Positions 1 to 8,883 of a DNA stretch of 64,000 bases are shown here, one piece after another. The notes beneath the pieces are model-generated. The model was not told the origin of the DNA. It ran no database searches and saw nothing but the letters and a program-made list of their open reading frames with translations. The DNA is from Flagellimonas zhangzhouensis (lineage in GTDB: Bacteria > Bacteroidota > Bacteroidia > Flavobacteriales > Flavobacteriaceae): contig NZ_FNKI01000002.1 in assembly GCF_900102925.1 (NCBI RefSeq), positions 1,364,001 to 1,428,000 of the forward strand, given 5' to 3'. The stretch's first letter is position 1. The number at the start of each line of letters is the position of its first letter. The position numbers and the translations under genes are program-made.

Positions 1-637
1 TTGGTGCAGAATCGTCCAATCTGAGGAAGTTACCAAGTTTACTATGGTATTTGGCCAATGTGTAAGAATCGTTATCAGCAATGGTTGGTCTTACTTCTTT
101 TGCAAATTGCTGCCACGCTTCAGTATAAAGGCCTAAATTACTGTAGATATCGTAAAAAGCTACGTTATCCGTAATGCCCAATTCCCGTTTTTCTTGGCGA
201 ATCTCAATTTGCTTGTCGTACAACTGCAAATTGGCATAGTTGTTATCCAGCACATTAAGAACCCTATTACGGGATTCCATATCCAAGGTGTCTTTCAACT
301 CGTAAAGTTCACGAGCTACCGCAGTACTTTTATCAAATTCCCCTAAATCATTGTAGAGCTGGGCCTCCATCACCAAATACAAGCGAATCGCGTTGGTATC
401 ATTGGTTTTTTCGGCATTTGTCCTATAGATTTTGATGGTATCCAACCAATCGTAGGGTGAATTTATGTTATATCTGTTGATGGAATTAAAAAATACCTCA
501 AACCTATTGGCAGGCATATTGGCATCTTGAAATTCTTTCAATACACTTTGCTCGTCGTCCAAAATAGACTGAGCTGATGCATTGCACAGAAAAAGAAAAA
601 ATATCGCGGTGAATAAAAGTCTTACGTAACGTCCCAT
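1..637 (-). CDS. secreted TPR-type protein, probable sensor histidine kinase (5' part only)
   Basis: An open frame starts at the ATG complementary to 635-637 and stays open for 212 codons to the window edge, so only the N-terminal part is seen. Residues 1-22 form a signal peptide (hydrophobic FTAIFFLFLC, then ASA-Q). The rest is helical with paired-helix spacing typical of TPR repeats (for example the segments around EAQLYNDLGEF and AFYDIYSNLGLYTEAW). In Flavobacteriaceae such proteins are often TPR sensor kinases. The LytTR response regulator just upstream on the same strand supports this, but the kinase domain lies outside the window, so the function is inferred. Confidence 0.7.
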   Translation of the reverse strand, partial: MGRYVRLLFTAIFFLFLCNASAQSILDDEQSVLKEFQDANMPANRFEVFFNSINRYNINSPYDWLDTIKIYRTNAEKTNDTNAIRLYLVMEAQLYNDLGEFDKSTAVARELYELKDTLDMESRNRVLNVLDNNYANLQLYDKQIEIRQEKRELGITDNVAFYDIYSNLGLYTEAWQQFAKEVRPTIADNDSYTLAKYHSKLGNFLRLDDSAP

Positions 638-830
638 TAATTAAATTGATATAGTGCTCAGGAAGATGAATTCTTGTGCCCTATATAGTTATTGTGCCCA
701 TTTCCTTTATAGCCCCAATTAATGTAACTGTTTTCAAAGACCAAATGACACTGAAAACAAAGTATGGGGTATATAAAGAACGTTAGTTTGTCCTCAAAAT
801 TAAATCCAATAGGAAAGAGTTGCTCGGTAT

Positions 831-861
831 TGTTGTGAAAGGGTCAATTTCTGTTGTGAAA
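831..861. promoter_or_regulatory. pair of 10-bp direct repeats spaced 21 bp
   Basis: TGTTGTGAAA occurs at 831-840 and again at 852-861, exactly 21 bp apart, about two helical turns. The pair lies about 195-225 bp upstream of the TPR protein start at 637. Tandem 9-10-bp repeats about 21 bp apart are the classic arrangement bound by LytTR-domain regulators, and a LytTR regulator is encoded next door. The binding assignment is inference. Confidence 0.55.
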
Positions 862-1069
862 AGCACTTCAATGTATGTGAAGTAGCAGTTTATCGATGTT
901 TTGTGCTTTTCATGGAGTTCTAATAAAACGTAACTCCCATAAATTGAAAAAGGCCCTGCTTTTTACCAACAAGACCCTTTTACGAGAACACTATATGAAA
1001 ATGAAAAAATTACTTTCTGATTTATTAACACTGCTAAAGTAGGGGCCTTTGTTCTGGGATGGAAAATAT

Positions 1070-1100
1070 TGTTGTGAACCGACCAAAACTTGTGGTGTTC
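1070..1100. promoter_or_regulatory. second, degenerate 21-bp-spaced repeat pair
   Basis: TGTTGTGAAC at 1070-1079 is followed 21 bp later by TGTGGTGTTC at 1091-1100 (7 of 10 positions equal). The first half differs by one base from the perfect pair at 831-861. It lies between the LytTR regulator terminator and the TPR gene. Confidence 0.4.
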
Positions 1101-1123
1101 TCCCTAAAAATGATTTTTGGACA

Positions 1124-1150
1124 TAAAAAAAGTGCCCCGAAAGACACTTT
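1124..1150 (-). terminator. intrinsic terminator of the LytTR regulator gene
   Basis: On the minus strand the stem AAAGTG/CACTTT is followed by a run of seven T. It begins about 22 bp past the regulator stop codon. Confidence 0.7.
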
Positions 1151-1172
1151 ATATATTCTAAAGCTAAGTTGT

Positions 1173-1931
1173 TTAACTGTTCATCGATGAAAGGATAAAC
1201 TCCTTAAAGTCCTTTGAAATTGGAATAAGGTTATTATTGATCATAATATCCTTTGAGTTGATGGCATCTATATGATCTACATTTACGATGTACGATTTAT
1301 GTGCACGATAAAACTTGTTCTGTGGTAATTTCTCCAAATAATCCTTTAAAGGGGAACGTACCAAGAATTTCTTATCTACCGTGTTCACCTCCAAATAAAC
1401 GTTATCTGCCTTGATGAATTGAATATCGGAAAACTGAATTCTATAATATAGGTGTTGCTTTTTTACAAAGATGGAATCCTTCAAAATAGAATTAGAGGCT
1501 ATGCCGTCTGCAGCATCATTCTCTTCTGAGTTACCAGCATTGCCTTTTTTGGCATAATTAAAATTGGAAAGTGCAATTTCAATGGAAGTGTACAAATCTT
1601 GCTGCTCAAACGGTTTTACCAAATAACCATCTGGTTTAACGGTTTTGGCATTCTCTACTGTAGCTCTATCAGAGTTGGATGTTACAAAAATGAAAGGAAT
1701 GTTGTAAGTGTCCCTTATATGCTTTCCTAAATCGATGCCTGTTTTATCCGAAGCAAGGATAATATCAATAAGGACCAAGTCTACATGATTGTTTTTAAGT
1801 ACATCTACGGCTTGTTCATAAACAATCACATTGTCTACGATCTCGTAGCCTATTTCCTCCAGCATGGATTGCATATCATCCGCGATGATCACATTATCCT
1901 CAACGATTAAAATCTTAATTGGTTGTTCCAA
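1173..1931 (-). CDS. LytTR-family response regulator
   Basis: Two-component response regulator of 252 residues. The receiver domain (about 5-125) has the acidic pair E11-D12, the phospho-acceptor D56 in LVLIDIIL, a conserved Thr in FIFVTS and Lys in YLVKPF. A low-complexity linker (about 130-148) leads to a LytTR DNA-binding domain (about 150-250; motifs FIKADNVYLEV and FYRAHKSYIVNVDHI). It would bind DNA as a dimer on tandem repeats when phosphorylated, and the repeats at 831-861 and 1070-1100 are candidate targets. It sits 33 bp after menA on the same strand and ahead of the TPR protein, its likely sensor. Family assignment is firm; the regulon is not known. Confidence 0.93.
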   Translation of the reverse strand: MEQPIKILIVEDNVIIADDMQSMLEEIGYEIVDNVIVYEQAVDVLKNNHVDLVLIDIILASDKTGIDLGKHIRDTYNIPFIFVTSNSDRATVENAKTVKPDGYLVKPFEQQDLYTSIEIALSNFNYAKKGNAGNSEENDAADGIASNSILKDSIFVKKQHLYYRIQFSDIQFIKADNVYLEVNTVDKKFLVRSPLKDYLEKLPQNKFYRAHKSYIVNVDHIDAINSKDIMINNNLIPISKDFKEFILSSMNS

Positions 1932-1964
1932 GTCCTTTATAGTTTATATGGTTGTAAATCAAAT

Positions 1965-2873
1965 TTACAAAAAAATATTAACTGAAATTATGAAGAGTAC
2001 GGCCAATAAAAAAGTACTTAATGCCAATTTTTTCAACTCCCCGTCCAGCAATCCTGGATCTTGGGTCACCATTACCTTTCGTAAATGAATCAACAAGGGA
2101 ATAAAAGCCAATAAAAAGAAGCTGTGCGACCAATGAATGTTCTCCAAATAAATGAACAATAGAAAACAAAGTAAAGGTATGCTTATCAATGCAAAATGAT
2201 ATTGCTTCCCGTTTTCAAATCCCATTTTCACCACCAAGGTGTACTTTCCGTGTTTTTTATCGGATACCACATCGCGTAGATTGTTCAGGTTGAGAACACC
2301 AACACATAACAAGCCAATGGCAATGGCAGGTAACCAAGCCGTGGCATGTAAACTCTTGGTGAATAAAAACATACTGCCCAAAACACCCAGTAATCCAAAG
2401 AACAAGAACACAAACAAATCACCCATGCCTTTGTAACCATACGGATTGGAACCCATAGTATATTTTATGGCTGCCCAGATACTTAAAAGCCCTAAAACGA
2501 AGAAAATGAGAATATAGAGAAGGTTATCAAGTCCAAAGGCTTTATAGATCAAAACCAAGGCCAAGGCCATACTTATAATAATGGAGATGATTATTCCGTT
2601 CTTTAAATTGGCACGGCTAATGGCACCACTTTGCAACGCTCTCACGGGGCCAATTCTGTCTTCGTTATCGGTTCCTTTTACACCATCACCGTAGTCGTTG
2701 GCAAAATTGGAAGTCACCTGAAAACCGACCGTGGTCAACAGGGCTAAAACAAAAATGGTTACATCAAACTGACCATGCATCATGGCCAAAGCGGTACCGA
2801 CTATAATCCCAGATAGGGAAAGTGGTAATGTTCGGAGTCTTGCAGCTTGAATCCAAGCCTTAGTGTTTGCCAA
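1965..2873 (-). CDS. menA: 1,4-dihydroxy-2-naphthoate polyprenyltransferase
   Basis: Membrane UbiA-superfamily prenyltransferase that attaches the isoprenoid tail to DHNA to give demethylmenaquinone. The 302-residue length is normal. Both Asp-rich Mg-diphosphate sites are visible: NDYGDGVKGTDNEDR around residues 59-73 and NNLRDVVSDKKHGKYT around 196-211. The protein is mostly transmembrane helices (about 8-9). It starts 2 bp after the SPOR-protein stop, so the two are probably co-transcribed. The other menaquinone genes of the window are 2-5 kb away on the same strand; menB, menC and menE are not seen here. Confidence 0.95.
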   Translation of the reverse strand: MANTKAWIQAARLRTLPLSLSGIIVGTALAMMHGQFDVTIFVLALLTTVGFQVTSNFANDYGDGVKGTDNEDRIGPVRALQSGAISRANLKNGIIISIIISMALALVLIYKAFGLDNLLYILIFFVLGLLSIWAAIKYTMGSNPYGYKGMGDLFVFLFFGLLGVLGSMFLFTKSLHATAWLPAIAIGLLCVGVLNLNNLRDVVSDKKHGKYTLVVKMGFENGKQYHFALISIPLLCFLLFIYLENIHWSHSFFLLAFIPLLIHLRKVMVTQDPGLLDGELKKLALSTFLLAVLFIISVNIFL

Positions 2874-2875
2874 TA

Positions 2876-3475
2876 CTAAAAGGGGTCTTCGATTTGTATT
2901 CGTTTTCCGTCTTGATAAGATGCTACAAAAGCATCATCAAATCCCATTTGCACCAATTGCTTTCTAAATTTTTGTGCCTCTTCCAAAGTTTCAAAGTTCC
3001 CCAGGGAATAGGCATAAAATGGATTGGTCTTTACAAAAAGGGTATTTGTCAAGGCTTCGGAAGCCAAAGTGACGTTATTATCCACAAAGGATTTTACTTG
3101 AACGGAGTAAATCTTTTTCTTGCCCAAGAATTCTTTGGCCAAATAGAATTCCTTCACCAAACTCAATTCTTCGTTTTGACTTCTCAGGTTATCCAAACGG
3201 GCCTTAATCACATCCAAACTATCAATGGACACCAAGACGTTGTTCTGGTTTTCAAAAGATTGCTTGCTACTCAATCCTGCTGTAAACGAGGTAATGGCCA
3301 AAGCACCAACTACAAATAGGCCAACAAAACCTAAGAGCACGTTACGTTGAAGCTTTATTTTTCTGAGGTCTTTATTCTTGTATTTTATTTGGTCGAGCAG
3401 ACGTTCGTTGATAATCTGGGCCTTGTCTATATCCTTATGAAGGTCCAATAAATCACTTTCTTCAATAAAAGGCAT
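2876..3475 (-). CDS. membrane-anchored SPOR-domain-like protein
   Basis: The 199-residue protein has a charged cytoplasmic N-terminus (about 1-45, coiled-coil-like with KYKNKDLRKIKLQRN), one transmembrane helix (about 47-68, VLLGFVGLFVVGALAITSF), a helical stretch and a C-terminal SPOR-like fold (about 120-195; YSVQVKSF and ETLEEAQKFRKQLVQMGF). SPOR domains bind denuded peptidoglycan glycans, often at division sites. It lies directly upstream of menA. The domain call rests on pattern only, and the cellular role is not known. Confidence 0.7.
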   Translation of the reverse strand: MPFIEESDLLDLHKDIDKAQIINERLLDQIKYKNKDLRKIKLQRNVLLGFVGLFVVGALAITSFTAGLSSKQSFENQNNVLVSIDSLDVIKARLDNLRSQNEELSLVKEFYLAKEFLGKKKIYSVQVKSFVDNNVTLASEALTNTLFVKTNPFYAYSLGNFETLEEAQKFRKQLVQMGFDDAFVASYQDGKRIQIEDPF

Positions 3476-3613
3476 ATGGTGAGGGAGTTATAAATTATTC
3501 GCTATGCTAAAGGCATAACTACCAATATGTTAATACGTATACCTACAAATGTAAAATTTTTGTTGGAAGAAAAAAACTAATCGGTTTGAAACATTCAGCA
3601 CAAATAGAGAAGG

Positions 3614-4444
3614 TTACAACAAATAAATACCATCGTCCTGAATGTTTATTTTGCGTTGTCTGTATAAAATACCCACCCCTTTTTTAAATGCTTTTTTACT
3701 TAGGTGCAATGTGGCCTTTATTTCCTCTGGAGATGATTTATCGTGCAAGGGCAAAAATCCGTTGTTCTTTTCCAATTCTTCAAAAATAATCTTTGCCGTA
3801 GGCTCCAACATTTTGGCCCCGATAGGTTGTAACGAGATGTCTATTTTCTTATCCTCCCTTACATTTTTCACATAACCCCTCAATTGGTTTCCCACCGAAA
3901 TCGGTTTGAAAATATCACTGTCAAAAATGAGGCCTTTGTGTTTGTTGTCCACAATCACTTCCCAACCTAAAGGTGTTTTTCGTTGCGCTAAAACGGTTAC
4001 TTCTGCATTCAATTCGTAGTCCACATTATCATTGGAAAGGTATCTATCCACCTTGCCAGAACCCGTTAAACGCATACTTTCTTCATCCATATAGCAATGG
4101 ACCACATACTTCCTACCCTCCTCCATTCGTTGGGGCTGTTCCCTAAAGGGAACAAGTAATTGCTTCTCCAATCCCCAATCCAAAAAAGCACCATAAGTTC
4201 CCACTTCCTTGACTTCCAAATAAGCAAAACCGTTACGGATTATTTTGGGTCGCAAAGTGGTGGCAATCGGTCTTTCATTATTGTCCAAATAACAGAACAC
4301 TTCAAGATCTGCATCTATTTCAAAATCTTCGGGCACATATTTGTTGGGCAACAAAATCTCCGTTCCTTCATCATCTCCCAAAAAAAGTCCAACACTAGTG
4401 CTTCTGAGCACTTTAAGGGTGTTATAATTTCCCAATTCTATCAT
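3614..4444 (-). CDS. cvfB: S1-like RNA-binding protein, CvfB family
   Basis: The 276-residue protein matches the CvfB/YitL family: tandem S1-like OB folds (about 1-65, 70-130 and 145-210; visible S1 features GTYGAFLDWGLEKQLLVPF and GYVKNVREDKKIDISLQ) and a C-terminal winged-helix segment (about 215-276, PEEIKATLHLSKKAFKKGVG). In Staphylococcus aureus CvfB binds RNA and affects virulence gene expression; the role in Bacteroidota is not established. It is downstream of DUF2853, separated by a terminator, so it probably has its own promoter. Confidence 0.88.
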   Translation of the reverse strand: MIELGNYNTLKVLRSTSVGLFLGDDEGTEILLPNKYVPEDFEIDADLEVFCYLDNNERPIATTLRPKIIRNGFAYLEVKEVGTYGAFLDWGLEKQLLVPFREQPQRMEEGRKYVVHCYMDEESMRLTGSGKVDRYLSNDNVDYELNAEVTVLAQRKTPLGWEVIVDNKHKGLIFDSDIFKPISVGNQLRGYVKNVREDKKIDISLQPIGAKMLEPTAKIIFEELEKNNGFLPLHDKSSPEEIKATLHLSKKAFKKGVGILYRQRKINIQDDGIYLL

Positions 4445-4479
4445 AGGACAAATGTAAGTGTAAATTGTGTGTATAAAAA

Positions 4480-4504
4480 AAGCTGCCCTCAGTGTGGGCA
4501 GCTT
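4480..4504 (-). terminator. intrinsic terminator after the DUF2853 gene
   Basis: A perfect 9-bp stem AAGCTGCCC/GGGCAGCTT has a 7-nt loop. On the minus strand it is followed by seven T. It lies between the DUF2853 stop and the cvfB start. Confidence 0.85.
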
Positions 4505-4525
4505 CTTAACCGGATTTGTGTAATC

Positions 4526-4867
4526 TTAATTGTAAACCGATTCTTTTTTAAAGTGCTTTGCCAACATATAATAGATGACCGCACGATGTTTGTTTTTTTC
4601 TGATGTTCCGTATTTCACGATAACATCATTAATGGCTTCCATTAAAGCTGGACTATCATCCAAGCCCAATTTTTTCATCAAGAAATTATTCTTTACCGTT
4701 TCCAATTCTTTATCATCGGAACCAGAAACTTTGGAGGCATCTAAATTGTATATCGCTGGACCTAAACCAATGGCTACTTTGGTTAAAAAATCCATATCTG
4801 GAGTTACGCCAAACTTATTTTTGATGTCTTCAGCGTACTTTACAATCAATTCGTCTCTTTTACTCAT
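4526..4867 (-). CDS. DUF2853 family protein
   Basis: Small soluble protein of 113 residues matching DUF2853, a small helical family. Characteristic segments are KYAEDIKNKFGVTPDM near the start and NNFLMKKLGLDDSP around residue 60. No catalytic motif or signal peptide is visible. It is 35 bp downstream of menD on the same strand and followed by a clear terminator, so it may be the last gene of the menaquinone operon. Function unknown. Confidence 0.85.
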   Translation of the reverse strand: MSKRDELIVKYAEDIKNKFGVTPDMDFLTKVAIGLGPAIYNLDASKVSGSDDKELETVKNNFLMKKLGLDDSPALMEAINDVIVKYGTSEKNKHRAVIYYMLAKHFKKESVYN

Positions 4868-4902
4868 AACAGTTAGGTGTTCTTTGTTTTTATAGTGGAG
4901 GT

Positions 4903-6639
4903 CTAAGATATGAAATCGAAATAGCCAAGCAAAATTTTATTGTTCAATGTTCTAGGGGTTGCTATCTCTAGAATTTTGGGTTTATCTGAAGCTTTGTAAA
5001 AGTTTTGTAGACTTTCGGCCAAATCATTTTCGTTGTTCACTTGTTGATGTTCAAAACCATACATGTTGGCCAAATGCTCTGCTGTAAAATGATGATGGGT
5101 CTCAAAAAAGGTCTCGAATTCTTTAGTATCCTCTTTTCCTGGCAAAATTCTGAAAATGCCACCACCTTCATTATTGATGAGAATTATCCGAAAATCTGGT
5201 TGGACGTATCGGTTCCACAACCCATTACTGTCATAAAAAAAACTGAGATCCCCTGTAATCAACAAAGTTGGATCCGAGCTATGGATTGATGCCCCAACGG
5301 CTGTAGAAGTGCTACCGTCAATTCCACTAGTGCCACGATTACAGAATACCTTTAAAGAAGCATTCATGGGAAATAATTGCGCATAACGAACGGTGGAACT
5401 ATTCGCCAAATGTACCTGTGCACCTTTGGGAATAGTTTTTAAAATCTGCTCAAAAGCCTTGAAATCGGAAAATGGAATTTGCTTAACGTATTCATCCCTT
5501 TTTTGCTCATATTTTGCCTTGACCTTTTTCCAACGGGATTTGTAACGGCTAGAAACCTTATTATCTGAAACAATAGTCTTTAAAAAGGTATTAGGATCCT
5601 GTTCAATATGTCGATTCAAACAGAAAAAAGTATCGTAGGCCTTTTTTGTACCAATATGCCAGTGGTTTTTGGGTTGATATTCCCTTAAAAAAGCCTTTAT
5701 CTTTTTGGAAACAATTAAACCACCAAAGGTGACCAAAAGTTCAGGTTGCAGGTCTTTAAACAACTTATACTTATCCTCCGATTTTTCAATGGGGGCAATA
5801 ATGCTGTCAATACTTTCAAAAAATTCGGGATGATGCAGGTTGGAAGTGGTTTCGGTAAACAACAAAACACTATCATCCTCCGCAAGTGCTTTTAATATCG
5901 ACTGCTCAATGTCATTGGGTTGATTTACCCCTACCAAAACCATTTTTTTAGTGGTATTTTGCCAAATTTCCTTTAACCCATCTAAATCTTCAATGGCTGT
6001 AGGCTCAACATCCAAAATAGCTTCATCTTGAATGGTAACCGTTGGCTCTTCTACCCTACCGTACAATGGTTCTTCAAAAGGAATATTGATGTGCACAGGA
6101 GATTTTTCATTGAAAGCAACTGACAATGCTTTGGCCAATTCCTTTTCGTTATAGGATTGGATATCTTCCTGAGATTCTTTCAAAAGAACTTTGCCAAACT
6201 TCGCTACTTTATAGGAAGCATGGGACACATCCTGCTTCAAATTGGCAGAATATCCAATATGTTTTTCCAGTACATTCTCTTGACGAATGGTTTGTCCATC
6301 ACCAATATCGATACCATAACTAGGCCTATCTGCCGATACCACAATCAAAGGAATATCACTATAAAAAGCTTCAGCCACTGCAGGATAAAAATTCAACATG
6401 GCACTACCCGAAGAACAAATCACGGCGACTGGCTCCTGCAACTGCTGGGCCATTCCCATGGCAAAAAAGGCAGCGCAGCGTTCATCTACAACGCTATAAC
6501 AATTGAAAAAAGAGTTCTTGGTAAAACTTATGGTCAGTGGAGCATTTCTGGACCCTGGCGCGATTACAATATTTTTAACCCCCTTGGATTTAAAATACAA
6601 AACCAAGGTTTGTGCAGCGGGAATATCTGAGTACATCAT
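4903..6639 (-). CDS. menD: 2-succinyl-5-enolpyruvyl-6-hydroxy-3-cyclohexene-1-carboxylate synthase
   Basis: ThDP-dependent enzyme that joins isochorismate and 2-oxoglutarate (as succinic semialdehyde-ThDP), the first committed step of menaquinone synthesis. The 578-residue length is typical. The N-terminal pyrimidine-binding domain shows VIAPGSRNAPLTISF (about 22-36). The C-terminal diphosphate domain shows the GDxS...NN motif: GDLSFFYDSNGLW, then IILINNEGGGIFRI. Two consecutive ATG codons (6639 and 6636) could serve as start. It follows the isochorismate synthase gene by 54 bp, which makes its substrate. Confidence 0.96.
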   Translation of the reverse strand: MMYSDIPAAQTLVLYFKSKGVKNIVIAPGSRNAPLTISFTKNSFFNCYSVVDERCAAFFAMGMAQQLQEPVAVICSSGSAMLNFYPAVAEAFYSDIPLIVVSADRPSYGIDIGDGQTIRQENVLEKHIGYSANLKQDVSHASYKVAKFGKVLLKESQEDIQSYNEKELAKALSVAFNEKSPVHINIPFEEPLYGRVEEPTVTIQDEAILDVEPTAIEDLDGLKEIWQNTTKKMVLVGVNQPNDIEQSILKALAEDDSVLLFTETTSNLHHPEFFESIDSIIAPIEKSEDKYKLFKDLQPELLVTFGGLIVSKKIKAFLREYQPKNHWHIGTKKAYDTFFCLNRHIEQDPNTFLKTIVSDNKVSSRYKSRWKKVKAKYEQKRDEYVKQIPFSDFKAFEQILKTIPKGAQVHLANSSTVRYAQLFPMNASLKVFCNRGTSGIDGSTSTAVGASIHSSDPTLLITGDLSFFYDSNGLWNRYVQPDFRIILINNEGGGIFRILPGKEDTKEFETFFETHHHFTAEHLANMYGFEHQQVNNENDLAESLQNFYKASDKPKILEIATPRTLNNKILLGYFDFIS

Positions 6640-6693
6640 GGACTACAAAAATACATCCTTGAACGGGATTCGCCTAAATTCTGAAATAGGATT

Positions 6694-7755
6694 TTAGAGG
6701 ATGTTGAGCATGGTCTTGCTCTTGTTTTGGGTTTCCTCCCATTCCAATTTTGGGTTGGATGCTCCAGTGATTCCGCCACCCACAAAAATAGATGCGATTG
6801 AGTCCTTGAATTCCATACACCTTAAATTCACATAAAGGGAAACTTCTTTAGATGCTTTTAAATTGATTTCGCCCAAAAATCCAGTGTAATAACTACGCTG
6901 GTAATTCTCATTTTCTAAAATGAACTTTTGAGCTTCTTTGGTAGGAATTCCACAAACCGCAGGTGTGGGATGCAAAGCAGAAATCACTTCTTTTAAAACA
7001 ACATTGGAGCTCAAGGTTCCCTTCACTTCAGATTGTAGATGCCATAAATTCCCCGCTCTAACAGATTTAGCTTTGCTAATATCCAATTGGTCCATAAATG
7101 GGGTGAGCTGACCATTGATATAATCAGAAACCATTTGTTGCTCCTCCACCTCTTTACTTCCCCATTTTGGTTCTACATTTTCTTGAAAAGGTAAGGTTGC
7201 CGCTAAGGAGACTGTAAACAATTCATTTTGCTTCAATTTTACCAAAGTCTCAGGCGTGGCACCACACCAAGTTCCCACTTTTGGATGATGAAACAAATAA
7301 CAAAATGCATTGGAGTATTTTCCTAAAAGTGATTTGAAAATGGTGGTGGGGTCCTTTGAAACTTCAACCTCTATTTTTCGAGATAGCACCACCTTTTTAA
7401 GGTTCCCTTTTTGAATTTCTTGAATACCCTTTTCCACCAATTGAACATGAGCTTCTTCATCATCTAATTTTGGTGAAATTGACGAACTTTCGAGTTTGTT
7501 TTCAAATGCTGCTTCAATCTCCAAAACCGAATCTGGTTGAATCAAAACAAGGTCATCTTTCGAAACAAAGGGAGCAAAAACAAACCCTCGTTCCGTAAAA
7601 TCCTTTACAAAATGAAGGTGATCTGTTTGTTGAAAAACGGCAGTGAGTTTATTTTCTTGAGGTTTGCGATACACCACAAAAGGAAGTTTTGATTCAAAAC
7701 TCTCCTCAATTTTATGAAAAAGGTCTTCTGCCGACTTATTTTCTGGGTAATGCAA
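6694..7755 (-). CDS. menF: isochorismate synthase
   Basis: Chorismate-binding enzyme of 353 residues that isomerises chorismate to isochorismate. Core motifs are LKKVVLSRKIEV (about 118-129, containing the catalytic base Lys), TPETLVKL, HPTPAVCGIP (about 260-270) and the C-terminal Mg/product site FVGGGITGASNPKLEWEE. A divergent N-terminal domain is usual in this family. Its start overlaps the end of the upstream thioesterase by 20 bp and menD follows, so the role is menaquinone synthesis. Without menD it could equally be called entC-like. Confidence 0.9.
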   Translation of the reverse strand: MHYPENKSAEDLFHKIEESFESKLPFVVYRKPQENKLTAVFQQTDHLHFVKDFTERGFVFAPFVSKDDLVLIQPDSVLEIEAAFENKLESSSISPKLDDEEAHVQLVEKGIQEIQKGNLKKVVLSRKIEVEVSKDPTTIFKSLLGKYSNAFCYLFHHPKVGTWCGATPETLVKLKQNELFTVSLAATLPFQENVEPKWGSKEVEEQQMVSDYINGQLTPFMDQLDISKAKSVRAGNLWHLQSEVKGTLSSNVVLKEVISALHPTPAVCGIPTKEAQKFILENENYQRSYYTGFLGEINLKASKEVSLYVNLRCMEFKDSIASIFVGGGITGASNPKLEWEETQNKSKTMLNIL

Positions 7756-8158
7756 TGGTTGTCAATTTACAGTTGGAAATCAGTTGACCCTCTCCATCGG
7801 TGATTTTTATTTCCCAAAGTTGGGTGGTTCTGCCTTTGTGCAAAATAGAAGCCTTGGCATACACATACCCTTCCCGAATGGATTTAACGTGATTAGCCGC
7901 GATCTCAATTCCTCTCACAAAAAACTCCTTTCCATCCAAAAAAATATAGGATGCGGCGCTGCCTACGCTTTCAGCCAATGCCACGGAAGCTCCTCCATGC
8001 AAAACGCCATCGGGTTGATGCACCTTTGGTGTTACGGGCATTTGTGCTAACAGAAAATTCTCTCCAACATCTATAAAAGTTATATCCAATGTCTCCATCA
8101 TGGTGCCCTTGCATATTTCGTTGCAAACGGACAGAATTTTCTCTTTGTGCTCGTTCAT
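7736..8158 (-). CDS. hotdog-fold thioesterase, possible DHNA-CoA thioesterase
   Basis: PaaI-type acyl-CoA thioesterase of 140 residues. The hotdog signature QPDGVLHGGASVALAESVG (about residues 50-68) carries the family's Gly-Gly and acidic residues. The frame is open 13 codons further upstream, but I chose the ATG at 8158: homologues begin at this point as I recall them, and a -7-like TAATTTTA lies between the two candidate starts. It overlaps menF by 20 bp and is first in the menaquinone operon, which suggests hydrolysis of 1,4-dihydroxy-2-naphthoyl-CoA. The substrate is inferred from context. Confidence 0.82.
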   Translation of the reverse strand: MNEHKEKILSVCNEICKGTMMETLDITFIDVGENFLLAQMPVTPKVHQPDGVLHGGASVALAESVGSAASYIFLDGKEFFVRGIEIAANHVKSIREGYVYAKASILHKGRTTQLWEIKITDGEGQLISNCKLTTIALPRK

Positions 8159-8220
8159 CCTTCTAGTTTTTTGTAAAATTACACAAAGCTTTTGCAATAA
8201 TTAAATAGGTAAGACCAATC

Positions 8221-8865
8221 ATGTCCAACACCGAAAAGACCGTAACCTATACCACAGAAAATACATACTTGACCCAGAACGAGTTAACCCCAAAAACAAA
8301 AAATGTATGGTTGGTTTTTCATGGGTATGGGTATTTAAGCAGATACTTTGTAAAATACTTCAATGGACTAAATGCTGAAGAAAACTACATTATTGTTCCG
8401 CAAGCTCCATCGAAATATTATTTGAAAAACGAATTTAAATATGTCGGTGCAAGCTGGTTGACCAAAGAAAATACAACCACCGAAATCAATAATGTGCTCA
8501 GTTATATTGATGCAGTTCTTGATGCTGAATCCCTTCCAAATAATGTGAATTTTATCCTTTTTGGATTTTCACAAGGGGTTTCTGTCGCTGCCAGATGGTT
8601 GACCCAACGTAAAATGAACTGTAAACTGGTGGTGCTTTATGCGGGAGGAATACCCAATGAGCTTACACCTACAGATTTTGAGTTTTTAGATTTTGATGAA
8701 ACCAAAATCAAAATAATTTATGGTGACAATGATGAATTCCTAACTCCAGAACGATTGGAAGCCGAACATGTGAAATACGAAAATCTGTTTCAAGGAAAAG
8801 CCGAGGTCATAAATTTTGAAGGCACCCATGAAGTAAAACCCGAAATTATCGAAGGGTTGATTTAA
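8221..8865 (+). CDS. alpha/beta hydrolase (phospholipase/carboxylesterase-like)
   Basis: The 214-residue cytoplasmic esterase has an alpha/beta hydrolase fold. The nucleophile elbow is GFSQG (about residue 119), the acid is probably Asp in IIYGDNDEFL, and the base is His in FEGTHEV near the C-terminus. There is no signal peptide. It is divergent from the thioesterase gene with about 60 bp between starts. Substrate unknown; small carboxyl or thio-esters are typical for the family. Confidence 0.85.
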   Translation: MSNTEKTVTYTTENTYLTQNELTPKTKNVWLVFHGYGYLSRYFVKYFNGLNAEENYIIVPQAPSKYYLKNEFKYVGASWLTKENTTTEINNVLSYIDAVLDAESLPNNVNFILFGFSQGVSVAARWLTQRKMNCKLVVLYAGGIPNELTPTDFEFLDFDETKIKIIYGDNDEFLTPERLEAEHVKYENLFQGKAEVINFEGTHEVKPEIIEGLI

Positions 8866-8883
8866 AACCTCTCCTAAAAAAAA

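Noticed and set aside
994-1041. Tiny frame ATGAAAATGAAAAAA... of 15 codons in the 638-1172 gap
   Set aside because: Too short, with no promoter or conserved feature that I can point to.
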